From Gammaproteobacteria bacterium (GTDB lineage Bacteria > Pseudomonadota > Gammaproteobacteria > UBA6429 > Thiohalophilaceae), in contig JACQBC010000024.1 in the NCBI GenBank assembly GCA_016194635.1, positions 1 to 64,000 on the forward strand: 64,000 nt of DNA, read 5' to 3'. Positions 27,475 through 35,958 of the stretch are shown here, in pieces; the first letter of the stretch is position 1; every line of letters starts with the position of its first letter. The notes below the pieces were generated by a model. The model had not been told where the DNA came from, made no database searches, and was given only the letters and a program-made list of their open reading frames with translations. A program made the position numbers and the translations under genes.

Positions 27475-29205
27475 TTAGGCAGTGGCGGTTTGTTTCACAA
27501 TGCGCATACGGTTGTAAGCCTCTTTCTCGTTTGCATCGAGCGCCACCAGATAGGGTTCAATCGGGCGCTTGAAACAGTTCATCGCACCGGTCGCGTTCTT
27601 GTGCAGTTGCGTATGGCAAAACCAGTCGCTGTCATTTTTGTCCGGGTAGTCGACGCGGTAGTGATACAAACCCCAGCGCGATTCGGTGCGGTAGAGCGAG
27701 GCGCGCGCCGCCATTTCGGCGCAATCGCGGATGAAGTGCACCTCCATCGCGCGCATTAATTCATGCGGATTGTTGGCGGACATCAACGCAAAGTCGGCAC
27801 CGATTTCAGCGAAGCGCTGCAGGCCGATTTCCATCTTGCGAGTGACCTTGGGAGGCTGCAGGTAGTCATTCACAAAGCGGCGCAGTTTGTATTCCACTTG
27901 CGCCGGCGGCAGACCCTCGGGATTATTCAGCGGTGCGAGTACCCGTGCGGCTTCTTGCGCCACCTGCTGTTCGTCCACGACCGCCAGGGTGCGTCCCGCC
28001 GCGAACTCGGCGGCGCTTTCGCCGGCGAACTTGCCGTAGACAAACGCGCCGAGCATGTAATTGTGCGGTACACAGGCCAGATCCCCGGCGGCATACAGAC
28101 CAGACACGGTGGTCGCGGCATGCTCGTTCACCCACACCCCCGAGGCAGAGTGACCGCTGCACAAACCGATTTCAGAGATGTGCATCTCCACCATGTTGCG
28201 GCGGTAGTCAAGTTGGCGGCCGTGGTGAAAGCGCCCGCGGCTGGGGCGTTCATTGGAATGCAGAATCTGTTCGATGCTGCTGATGGTTTCTTCCGCGAGG
28301 TGGTCGAGTTTCAAAAACACCGGACCGTTACCGCCTTCGAGTTCGCGGTAAAATTCCAGCATCATTTGGCCGCTCCAGTAATCACATTCGATGAAGCGCT
28401 CGCCTTTGGCGTTGGCGGTGTAACCGCCGAACGGTCCGGTAACATAGGCGCAGGCTGGGCCGTTGTAGTCTTTGATCAGTGGATTGATTTGGTAACACTC
28501 GATGCCGGACAATTCCGCGCCGGCATGATACGCCAGCGCATAACCGTCGCCCGCGTTGGTGGGGTTTTCATAGGTGCCGAACAAATAACCGGAACTGGGC
28601 AGACCCAAACGCCCGGCGGCACCGGTGCTCAACACCACCGCCTTGGCGCGGATCACGCCGAACGTACCGGCACGGGTATCCAATACCATGGCCCCGGCGA
28701 TCGCGCCTTGTGCATCGAGCAACAAACGCGTCGCCATGTAGCGGTTGGTAATCTCAACGCGGGCCTTTTTTAATTGCCGGTACAACACCTTCTTCATGTG
28801 ATGGCCTTCGGGCATCGGCAACACGTAGGTTCCCAGGTGGTGTACCTTGCGCACCGCGTAATCGCCGGTCTCGTCTTTTTCGAACTTCACGCCCCAGCGA
28901 TCCAACTGGTTGATCATGTTGAAGCTCTCTTGCGCGTACGCCATGATGGTTTTTTGATTCACGATCCCATCGTTGGCGACGGTGATTTCTTTCACGTACT
29001 GCTCGGGGGTGGCATGACCGGGGATCACCGCATTGTTCAAACCGTCCATCCCCATGGAGATCGCGCCGCTGCGTTTCACATGGGCTTTTTCCAGCAGCAT
29101 GACTTTGGCGGCGGGGTTTTTTTCCTTGGCCTTGACCGCGGCCATCGGTCCGGCGGTGCCGCCACCGATCACCAGCACATCGACTTCAGCAATAATGGTA
29201 TTCAT
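27475..29205 (-). CDS. AprA-like FAD flavoprotein (fumarate reductase/APS reductase superfamily)
   Basis: The 576-residue protein has an N-terminal FAD loop (G14-G19 in VIGGGTAG). It has KRSGAISMGMDGLN, which recalls the ERSGA/GLDAIN pattern of APS-reductase alpha subunit, STGAAGRLGLPSSGYLFGTYENP, and a C-terminal GHSASGVWVNE and GLYAAGDLACVPHNY. AprA is about 630-660 residues, and sulfur-specific genes such as sat or qmo are absent, so true APS reduction is unlikely. The gene starts behind GGAGAA, directly after gntR. With the AprB-like partner it should oxidise or reduce a small substrate at FAD; its identity is the main open question of the locus. Confidence 0.82.
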   Translation of the reverse strand: MNTIIAEVDVLVIGGGTAGPMAAVKAKEKNPAAKVMLLEKAHVKRSGAISMGMDGLNNAVIPGHATPEQYVKEITVANDGIVNQKTIMAYAQESFNMINQLDRWGVKFEKDETGDYAVRKVHHLGTYVLPMPEGHHMKKVLYRQLKKARVEITNRYMATRLLLDAQGAIAGAMVLDTRAGTFGVIRAKAVVLSTGAAGRLGLPSSGYLFGTYENPTNAGDGYALAYHAGAELSGIECYQINPLIKDYNGPACAYVTGPFGGYTANAKGERFIECDYWSGQMMLEFYRELEGGNGPVFLKLDHLAEETISSIEQILHSNERPSRGRFHHGRQLDYRRNMVEMHISEIGLCSGHSASGVWVNEHAATTVSGLYAAGDLACVPHNYMLGAFVYGKFAGESAAEFAAGRTLAVVDEQQVAQEAARVLAPLNNPEGLPPAQVEYKLRRFVNDYLQPPKVTRKMEIGLQRFAEIGADFALMSANNPHELMRAMEVHFIRDCAEMAARASLYRTESRWGLYHYRVDYPDKNDSDWFCHTQLHKNATGAMNCFKRPIEPYLVALDANEKEAYNRMRIVKQTATA

Positions 29206-29220
29206 GCAGGTTCTCCCTGA

Positions 29221-29970
29221 TTAAATCTGGCCACGTTCGATACGTAACCGGTATTGAAAGGCATCGCCGCGGTAATACAGGTGTTCGTAGTCCAGCGGCG
29301 TGCCGTCAGTGGTGAAGGTGAGGCGTTCGATACGCAGCAGCGGCGCGCCGGCCTCGACTTTCAGTAAACGCGCCAGCGCCTCGTCCGCCAACATCGCTTC
29401 GATCTGCAGTTCGGCCTGGCCCAACCCCAGGCCGTAATCGTTTTCAAGGATTAAAAAAATGTCGCGGTGCGCGAGGTCTTCTTTCGCCAGCCGATCGCCA
29501 ATGGTTTTAGGCAGGTAACTCACGTCGAGCGAAATCGGTTCGCGGTTGAGGTAACGCAGGCGGCGCAACTCGGTGATGGGTTCGCGTTCTTTCAGCTTCA
29601 ATTTCGGGCCGACGGTTTTGCCCGCGGCCAGGGTTTTTATACTCACGACTTGCGAGAAGGTTTCGTACCCCATGCGCGACATGGCCTCACCGAAGCCTTG
29701 TAATTGACCGATGTTCTGGAAAGCCTTGGGCTTGGACACATAGGTGCCCTTGCCGTGGATTTTGAATATCAAACCGGCGCGTTGTAGATCACCCAGCGCT
29801 TGGCGCACGGTAATCCGCGACACGCGGAAGGCTTTAATCAACTCGCTTTCGGAAGGCATTTGCTGATGGGGCAGATAGGTGCCATCGAGGATCCGTTGCC
29901 GCAAGATCTCGCGGATTTGCGTATACAACGGCGTGGGCGAAAGCGCGTGGATGTTATCGGTTTGAGACAT
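29221..29970 (-). CDS. GntR/HutC-family transcriptional regulator
   Basis: The 249-residue regulator has a winged helix domain (about 10-75; LYTQIREILRQRILDGTYLP, ESELIKAFRVSRITVRQALGDL) and a UTRA effector-binding domain (about 95-245; REPITELRRLRY, IGDRL, YRGDAFQYRLRIERG). I use the ATG at 29970 because AAGGAG lies upstream. A longer start at 29997 would sit inside a palindrome that looks like its own operator. The gene is first in the array of AprA-like, ferredoxin, importer and hydrolase genes. UTRA domains bind small metabolites, so the imported compound or a product probably acts as inducer. Confidence 0.9.
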   Translation of the reverse strand: MSQTDNIHALSPTPLYTQIREILRQRILDGTYLPHQQMPSESELIKAFRVSRITVRQALGDLQRAGLIFKIHGKGTYVSKPKAFQNIGQLQGFGEAMSRMGYETFSQVVSIKTLAAGKTVGPKLKLKEREPITELRRLRYLNREPISLDVSYLPKTIGDRLAKEDLAHRDIFLILENDYGLGLGQAELQIEAMLADEALARLLKVEAGAPLLRIERLTFTTDGTPLDYEHLYYRGDAFQYRLRIERGQI

Positions 29971-29988
29971 GTTGCTGCGGACTCCTTC

Positions 29989-30028
29989 ACTTGTCATGAC
30001 ATGTTACGTTGAGCAAGCCGCGTGCCAA
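29989..30028 (-). promoter_or_regulatory. gntR promoter with overlapping palindromic operator (site 2)
   Basis: On the minus strand TTGGCA (30028-30023), a 16-base spacer and TAACAT (30006-30001) form a plausible sigma-70 promoter. The palindrome ACTTGTCATGACATGT (29989-30004) begins within the -10 and covers the expected start point, a layout typical of repression. The same palindrome, differing in two positions, precedes the oxidoreductase at 17490. Confidence 0.65.
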
Positions 30029-30232
30029 ATCCACCGATTTGCAGATAGGTGACTGTTTGCAAAAAAGAAAACTGCTGGGGTGCTAGGTTACAGGTTGGGC
30101 TGCGGCGGGTTTTTTTGCGCTAGCGGTGTGCAATGCGATGGGTGGACGCACAAAAACCGTGCCGCTTAACGTTGCAAGTACAACGGCTGCGAACACCTGT
30201 GCTAGAAAATCGCTACGCGAAAAATGTTTGTG

Positions 30233-30889
30233 TTATCGGGGTTGTGTTTGAAGTACAAGGATCTTTCCGAACGTACGTAGGTTCACCACTTCTTCAAGTT
30301 GCACCGCGCTTCTTGAAAATACTGTTTCCCATTCGCGCAAGGTTCGCTCGCGTCCGCGCGTAGCCATGAACATCTGCATGTCAAATGAGCTACTGGCGAG
30401 ATCCGGCCTGGTTTCATCCATCACTATTTCCAATAAGGCGATACGCGCTGCCGTCGTAGAAATCGCCACTGCAATATTATTCAACACCCTGACGCAGGTG
30501 TCGTCATCAAAACCGTGCAGCACAGCGCTTAAAAAGTAGATATCCTTATCATTCGCCGCCGGGGGGAGCGACTCAAGCACATCGCCTGGTTGAAATGTCA
30601 CTCGTGCTAGCAGCGATTGATCTTGTTTACCTTCCCAATAATGTCTAGCTTCGCGGATCACCTGCGGCTGATCGATAACAAGCGCTCGGAGGTGCGGATG
30701 GTGCTTGAGAACACAAAGTGCTTTGCTTCCCTTGGAACCGCCAACGTCGATAATACGTTCAAATTGCCTGGGGATTAAACTGATTTCATCAATCAAGATC
30801 CAGTGTTTGATTGAATGTTGTGGTTTAATGACCTTGAACAGTTTGGTTAAGATGTAACCCCGATCTACGGATATCTTGGAAGTTTCCAA
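30233..30889 (-). CDS. SAM-dependent O-methyltransferase, N-terminally short
   Basis: The 218-residue protein matches the catalytic domain of plant-COMT-like O-methyltransferases (PF00891). It has IIDVGGSKGSKALCVLKHHP for SAM binding, VIDQPQVI, GDVLESLPP, the FLSAVLHGFDDD motif with the catalytic-histidine region, and ALLEIVMDE. Family proteins are about 340 residues; the N-terminal dimerisation and winged-helix part is largely missing. No in-frame extension is visible upstream. It could be a remnant or a shortened active form. No biosynthetic partner gene is next to it; hairpin copies C and D follow upstream. Confidence 0.65.
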   Translation of the reverse strand: METSKISVDRGYILTKLFKVIKPQHSIKHWILIDEISLIPRQFERIIDVGGSKGSKALCVLKHHPHLRALVIDQPQVIREARHYWEGKQDQSLLARVTFQPGDVLESLPPAANDKDIYFLSAVLHGFDDDTCVRVLNNIAVAISTTAARIALLEIVMDETRPDLASSSFDMQMFMATRGRERTLREWETVFSRSAVQLEEVVNLRTFGKILVLQTQPR

Positions 30890-31001
30890 GGTGTAGTGTC
30901 CCGAAATTCAAAATCATTATTTGTCCCTGGTGGATCTCAATACGATAAATGAACTTCTGATTAATATCGCCGGCTAACAACGCCGTGATTTCCTTGTTGG
31001 G

Positions 31002-31109
31002 GGTTGCCAGGTTCCTTGGTGCGAGTGACCGTCGGCCGCAGGGATGCGGCCGTCGAGCTTACAAGGACGTATTTACAGCGAGTCACTCGCACCAAGGAAC
31101 CTGGCAACC
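31002..31109. repeat. hairpin repeat copy C (52-nt core)
   Basis: Perfect 28-base arms (31002-31029 and 31082-31109) flank a 52-nt core (31030-31081) in the same orientation as copy A. The arms are related to those of copy A but differ at several positions, each change being matched on the opposite arm. Confidence 0.9.
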
Positions 31110-31181
31110 TCCGATATCATAACGGCTGCGCAACGCTAGCGATTTTTTAATCGAGAGTTGGCAGATATACTAATGAGGCGT

Positions 31182-31290
31182 ATGGAAAGGATACCCCCCC
31201 ACCAAGACCGTCCGCCGCAGGGATGCTGCTGTCGAGTCTACAGGGAGGTATTGACGGCGTCTCTTGGTGGGGGGGGGTAGCCTTTCCATG
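31182..31290. repeat. hairpin repeat copy D (52-nt core)
   Basis: The core is at 31209-31260. The arms are imperfect: a C-run of seven on the left faces a G-run of nine on the right, and one further mismatch is present. The arm sequence (ATGGAAAGGATACC then a C-rich stretch and ACCAAGA) is nearly that of copy E, so D and E are sister copies, with D decaying. Confidence 0.85.
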
Positions 31291-31370
31291 TGACTCAGTA
31301 ATATGTGCAATGGTTTCTTCTAGGGGGAAGATATTTACTGGTTGAGTGGTTCAGCCAGTCGCCAGCATCT

Positions 31371-33983
31371 TCAGTGACGCCGCGTTGTGCCACGTGTCTG
31401 TTTAACACGATACATCTCGGCGTCGGCGCGGGTCAGCAAATCCTGCAACGTTGTGGCCGCGCCCGGCTCGACGTGCGCTGCCCCCACGCTGAGTGACAGC
31501 GAATAACGTCGCCCAGCGCTGTGATTGTGCGCGGCGACCTCTGCCTCCAGGCGTTGAATCATCTGTCCGGGTTCTTGCTGAGCGGTTTCCAACGCCAGCA
31601 CCGCAAACTCATCACCGCCTAAGCGCGCGAGGATGTCCGAGTCGCGGAAGGTTTTTTGCAGCAGTGCGGCGATATCGCGCAAGGCATTGTCACCTTCCGC
31701 GTGACCGTAGGTATCATTAATGGTTTTCATCCCGTCGAGATCGGCGTAGAACAATACCAGGCCGCGCCGCATTCGCCGCGCCAACGAAAATTCGGCGTCG
31801 GCCAGTGTCATGAAGCCGCGCCGGTTGCGTAGACCGGTTAATTCATCTTCCAGCGACAGTTCGCGGATTGTTTGTTCAGCTTGTTTGCGGGCGGTGATGT
31901 CGCGCAGGATACCGATGAAGATACGTTGTTTGCCCAATTGTACCGCGTTGATCCCCAGCTCCAGGGGGAACTCGCTGCCATCCTGCCGCCGTCCTTGCAG
32001 TTCCACCGGCCCCTTACCCACGATGCCTTGTTCGTCGCTTTGCAGGTAACGGCGCGCTCCGGCGCGGTGCGCGCTGCGTTGTGATTCTGGCATCAGCATT
32101 TGTATGTCTTGACCGATCACCTGCTCACTGCGATAACCAAATATTTTTGCGGCGGCGGCATTGAAGGATTCGATCGTGCCTTGCTCGTTGATAGTGATGA
32201 TACCGTCGGTGGCGTTTTCCATAATGGCGCGCAGCCGTTCTTCACCGCCGCGCAACGCCTCTTGTGCGCGGAGCATCTCGGTAATGTCCTGGGCGTGGCC
32301 CAGGACATAGGCGCCTTGCGCGGTGTCCTCGCAATAAACATTGTCGTAGGTCCAGACGCGTTTGTGCCCGTCTTTGGTTAATAATGTCATTGGGCCGCTG
32401 GCACGCCCTTGCCGACGGATCTGATCTAAGTATGCAGGCATTTGTTGTTGTGATTGCGGGGTTAGCAGTGCTTGCAGATTCCTGCCCTGCAGTTCTTGCG
32501 GGGTATAACCCAGCGTCTCGGCCGCGGCCGGATTAATGTAAAGTAATTTTCCGGTTGAATCGTGCATGCAGATCAGGCCACGGCTTTGATCGACCATGTG
32601 GCGGTAACGTTGTTCGCTCGCGGCCAGGGCCTGTTGCAGGCGCTGACGTTCGCTCACATCGCGGATGGCGCTAATGACCAGTGGACCGTCGTCGGTTTGC
32701 AGCGGGCTCAGACTGATCTCGATCGGAAATTCAACACCGTCCTTGCGCAGTCCCAGCAGGATCAACCCCGATCCCATCGCACGCGGGCGCGGCTGCGCCG
32801 CGTAGGCACGACGGTGTTCGGTATGTAAGGCGCGAAAGCGTTGCGGTTGTAAAATTTCAACCGGTTGGCCGATCAGTTCGCTGCGCGCATAGCCAAACAG
32901 TGCTTCAACCTGGGAATTGACCAGGGTGATGCGACCGTCGGCGGCGGTCACCACCACCGCGTCGGGCGCGGCTTCTAGCAAAATCCGAAAGCGCGTTTCA
33001 CGCTCACTGGCCGCATGCTCGGCCGTGACCAGCCGACGTACTAGCGGTAGCACTTGCCAGCGCAACAGCAGGACGCCGCCGATCGTTAGCCCCAATAGTC
33101 CTAATAAAACCTGCTGGAGCTGGTGCTGCAGGGGTTGGTAGATCTCCTCGACGGTTATCTTCAGCCCGGTTTGAGTTACTCGGCTGTCGGTGGCGATGAC
33201 TTGATTGTCTTTGAGTATGGCCTCGGCTTGCTGCCCCAGCACCAGCAAACCCCCGATGCCGGCAATCAACGCCATGCCGACCAGGATGATGCTACCGGTG
33301 AAGACAATATACGTATCCGGCGAGTGGATAGGCGACGCGTTATTCAAGGCGTAACGCCAACAGCCCCAGAGTGCGATGCCCAGTAATGTAAAACCCGAGG
33401 CCGTGTGCACCGCCATACGTGCGAAGGAATACCAGGCAAACAGAAATTCGATCTTGAGCACGTAACCTAGCAAGCCCGTCAACCCGATGGCGGTGATGAG
33501 GAGGGCGAGCGATTGCACGCTATAGCCCACCCACTGTCCCCGACCCAGATTAAGCAACAGTACCGTGGTGCCGCTGAGTATGAAGGCGATGGCGGTGTTA
33601 GGCGCCATGCGCGTGGGGTGAGGACGCGTGTCCTGCAACCAGTCGGCGGAAAACAGTCGGTCGATGCCAAGGTCAATGGAGAATAGATCTTGCGCTAGCA
33701 CTAGCGCGGCGATAACGATAGTTAGTCCCGCGAGCAGCACCTGGATACGTACACGTGGTGCCGTGGACAGCCCGCTGCATAACAGCGCGCTGCCCAGTAA
33801 CACGAAGCACAACGCGGTGTTAAACACCATCGCCGCGAAGCCGGGTACAATGCGTACCAATTCGGGAATTTTCAACAGCCAACCGAGCATCACGCCGCCG
33901 CCGAGGATGACCAAGGCGCTGGCGATAAAAATCAGTGGGAGGGAAATACGGCGCGGAGCGGGTGTGGTAGCGGGCATCGCCAA
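31371..33983 (-). CDS. membrane PAS-PAS-PAS-GGDEF diguanylate cyclase
   Basis: The 870-residue protein begins with about seven hydrophobic segments (about 15-260), a short periplasmic loop and a last helix near 300-320. Three PAS domains follow, at about 335-450, 455-575 and 580-700, with [19 protein letters not shown] and [15 protein letters not shown]-terminal GGDEF domain (about 705-865) has [11 protein letters not shown]. No EAL domain is present, so it should synthesise cyclic di-GMP in response to a membrane or cytoplasmic cue. The N-terminal membrane part resembles other integral sensory modules but I cannot name the family. It is transcribed alone. Confidence 0.88.
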   Translation of the reverse strand: MAMPATTPAPRRISLPLIFIASALVILGGGVMLGWLLKIPELVRIVPGFAAMVFNTALCFVLLGSALLCSGLSTAPRVRIQVLLAGLTIVIAALVLAQDLFSIDLGIDRLFSADWLQDTRPHPTRMAPNTAIAFILSGTTVLLLNLGRGQWVGYSVQSLALLITAIGLTGLLGYVLKIEFLFAWYSFARMAVHTASGFTLLGIALWGCWRYALNNASPIHSPDTYIVFTGSIILVGMALIAGIGGLLVLGQQAEAILKDNQVIATDSRVTQTGLKITVEEIYQPLQHQLQQVLLGLLGLTIGGVLLLRWQVLPLVRRLVTAEHAASERETRFRILLEAAPDAVVVTAADGRITLVNSQVEALFGYARSELIGQPVEILQPQRFRALHTEHRRAYAAQPRPRAMGSGLILLGLRKDGVEFPIEISLSPLQTDDGPLVISAIRDVSERQRLQQALAASEQRYRHMVDQSRGLICMHDSTGKLLYINPAAAETLGYTPQELQGRNLQALLTPQSQQQMPAYLDQIRRQGRASGPMTLLTKDGHKRVWTYDNVYCEDTAQGAYVLGHAQDITEMLRAQEALRGGEERLRAIMENATDGIITINEQGTIESFNAAAAKIFGYRSEQVIGQDIQMLMPESQRSAHRAGARRYLQSDEQGIVGKGPVELQGRRQDGSEFPLELGINAVQLGKQRIFIGILRDITARKQAEQTIRELSLEDELTGLRNRRGFMTLADAEFSLARRMRRGLVLFYADLDGMKTINDTYGHAEGDNALRDIAALLQKTFRDSDILARLGGDEFAVLALETAQQEPGQMIQRLEAEVAAHNHSAGRRYSLSLSVGAAHVEPGAATTLQDLLTRADAEMYRVKQTRGTTRRH

Positions 33984-34230
33984 AGTATAGTAAGGATAAA
34001 TGCCTTAGGCGGACTCGAGGATAATTCAGGGAAATGTCTGATTGAACTCCCTTTTCTCGCTCAAATTTCTAGCGATGCAGGTGAAAAAGATATTTTCTAT
34101 TCACTGCATGATTTTCAGCTTCATAGCGACAGGTAGAATGGCCCTATCAAGGTGGGCCGTGTACATCGCCAGGCTGCGCCTGACTATCCAATTTACACTA
34201 TAGCCTTATACCCTTTATGGGCAGGCGTTT

Positions 34231-34239
34231 TGCTATACT
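34231..34239 (+). promoter_or_regulatory. candidate extended -10 promoter
   Basis: TGCTATACT fits an extended -10 element, 37 bases before the ATG at 34276. No strong -35 is visible. It would drive the metallopeptidase/lipoprotein pair. Confidence 0.4.
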
Positions 34240-34275
34240 CGCTAACAATCTATTATTCCAAACCGCGAGGACCGC

Positions 34276-35058
34276 ATGGCCACCCTGGAGGTGACACCTA
34301 AGGAAGGCAAGAAAACCGAGCAGGAATTACGGGCGCAGCGGGAAAAAATCTATTGCGCGGAGACCCAAGGCGGCGCGCCCTGCACGCCGGGGGCGATCGC
34401 CCAAGCGCTGGGGATCACTCACGCAGGCGACATTCCTCCAATGGAAAGCCGTATCACGATGTTTCACCGCTTGATTGAACAAAACTTTGTGAAGGACATG
34501 GATGTTTTTTCAGACCGTTATTCAGTTTCATGGAAAACTTACGTCTTTTCTCAGCTCAAAGCCTACCATTCCTTTTTGGACTATGCCAAAACCCCTTACG
34601 GCGCGGTGATGATCGGGCGCATCTTACGCGACAATTTTATATCCGATGTTAATGGCATTGAACGTTTTGTAGTTCTACGAGACGATAAAAGTTCCCCCCA
34701 TGGAAGTCCAAATTTCATTAAATTGCCCGCCGGGTTTCCATTACGCAAAAGATTGGCCACCGGTGACGAGGTTGATCCCAGCGCCATGATTCATCATGAA
34801 TTCGGCCACACACGCTTTTTCACAGGATATAAAGGCAGCGCGGAAATCACGATTCAAGACGAGCGGATCGCCGTGATCCGGATGGAGAACCCGGCCCGGA
34901 TGTACAATAAAAATGAACCGCGCTATGCGTATTATAATGATAATAATGACGATCCACGCACCATTAATATTATCACCGGGCAGGTCAAAAATGGTATTTG
35001 GGCCACCGACAAAGCCGATCCGCGTATCTTCATAGAACCCAGCAAGAGGGCGCCATGA
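34276..35058 (+). CDS. putative zinc metallopeptidase (HExxH; M91-like), possible toxin
   Basis: The 260-residue protein has no signal peptide. It carries a zinc-peptidase motif H-E-F-G-H in SAMIHHEFGHTRFF (about 173-183). This is followed by IRMENPARMYNKNEPRYAYYN, a block resembling that after the HExxH in NleD/M91-type effectors and related polymorphic-toxin peptidases. The N-terminal 130 residues are unknown. The next gene overlaps its stop codon and encodes a lipoprotein; an effector with a periplasmic immunity partner would look like this. No secretion genes are in the window. A housekeeping peptidase remains possible. Confidence 0.7.
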   Translation: MATLEVTPKEGKKTEQELRAQREKIYCAETQGGAPCTPGAIAQALGITHAGDIPPMESRITMFHRLIEQNFVKDMDVFSDRYSVSWKTYVFSQLKAYHSFLDYAKTPYGAVMIGRILRDNFISDVNGIERFVVLRDDKSSPHGSPNFIKLPAGFPLRKRLATGDEVDPSAMIHHEFGHTRFFTGYKGSAEITIQDERIAVIRMENPARMYNKNEPRYAYYNDNNDDPRTINIITGQVKNGIWATDKADPRIFIEPSKRAP

Positions 35059-35549
35059 AGCCATGCTTTCTCGTCTTTTTGACAGTGCTGGTGGCGGCAT
35101 GTCAGAGCGCGAATTCGGAATATGTGGAAACTGATAAAATACATCTATTGTTTGGCGATTATGAATATACGCGCTCGAACAATGGGGCTATAGATGACAA
35201 AGAAAAGATAATTTATCTTCCTGAAGATGTTCGCCTGTCCATTCAGATGGATATCGATCACGTTACCTGGGTGGAAATGAGCGATGTGTCTGAGGAAGAT
35301 CATACCTGCATTGGCTGGGGTTATTCCTGGGCTAATCATTACAGTCATGCGTCCCCCTCCACGATAGTCTCATTTACGCTCAACCCCACGGCCAATATCA
35401 AAAAGATTGATTTTGACATGCCCTTGCCGTGCGCGGCGTTCCACCAAAAGTTTTACTACCTCATCAAGGTGAAATCCTTGGAAGGAAATTATTTCGTGAG
35501 AAAGAAATTTCCTGCGAAAGTGTTTTATCATCCCAGTTCGGAATATTAA
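35055..35549 (+). CDS. lipoprotein of unknown function, possible immunity protein
   Basis: The 164-residue product starts at the ATG at 35055, overlapping the stop of the metallopeptidase gene (ATGA). It has a lipoprotein signal peptide with lipobox VAAC at about Cys17, so it should be anchored in the outer or inner membrane facing the periplasm. The mature part is acidic, probably beta-rich, with a few cysteines (HTCIGW, LPCAAFH). It matches no family I recognise. Base composition is visibly more AT-rich than its neighbours. Coupled translation with a peptidase suggests an effector-immunity pair. Confidence 0.7.
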   Translation: MKPCFLVFLTVLVAACQSANSEYVETDKIHLLFGDYEYTRSNNGAIDDKEKIIYLPEDVRLSIQMDIDHVTWVEMSDVSEEDHTCIGWGYSWANHYSHASPSTIVSFTLNPTANIKKIDFDMPLPCAAFHQKFYYLIKVKSLEGNYFVRKKFPAKVFYHPSSEY

Positions 35550-35958
35550 TTTGAATATGAATAAAGTACATCGGACTAGACGGTACCCTCCCTTGCTGGA
35601 GCGGTTCAAGCTCATCGAAAGGTTACCCTGGATTCTTTCCAATACGCCCCTGTGCCGCCGTTGTACGCGTACCGCCTATGGAAATTAAGCGGCGGCCGAT
35701 ACGATAGAATGTTCGCGCCATACCACACTATCAAGCTGAAATCTCCGGGCGGCAGCGTGGCGGTTCATTACGGAGTCACATGGAAAGGATACCCTCCCAC
35801 CAAGACACGCCGTCAATACCTCCCTGTAGGCTCGACCGCAGCATCCCTGCGGCTGACGGTCTTGGTGGGAGGGTATCCTTTCCATGTGACTCATTAGTAA
35901 ATAAGCCGAACATCCGCCGTGATCGAGGCTGTTACAGCGGATTACAGTGATGGGTTGC
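35550..35958. other. intergenic region between convergent genes, with hairpin copy E
   Basis: About 400 bases hold hairpin copy E and no recognisable coding sequence. Short frames here are explained by the palindrome. Confidence 0.6.
35773..35892. repeat. hairpin repeat copy E (52-nt core)
   Basis: Perfect 34-base arms (35773-35806 and 35859-35892) flank a 52-nt core (35807-35858) in reverse orientation. The arms are nearly the same as in copy D, including outer sequence ending GTGACTC. It lies between two convergent genes. Confidence 0.9.

Larger units (their letters stand above)
30890..31370. other. intergenic region with two hairpin repeats
   Basis: About 480 bases between the methyltransferase start and the end of the membrane GGDEF gene hold only hairpin copies C and D. 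I see no coding frame with family resemblance. Confidence 0.6.

Noticed and set aside
27763-28773. 336-codon plus-strand frame opposite the AprA-like gene
   Set aside because: It is a GC-driven shadow of the flavoprotein gene; its sequence shows only low-complexity residues.
27230-29205. Genuine dissimilatory APS reductase (aprBA)
   Set aside because: Both subunits are shorter than the true enzymes, and sat, qmo or dsr genes are absent; the importer and hydrolase context points elsewhere.
5758-35892. Five palindromic repeats as a CRISPR or integron array
   Set aside because: They are far apart, of about 110-125 bases, in both orientations and with no spacers or cas/integrase genes.
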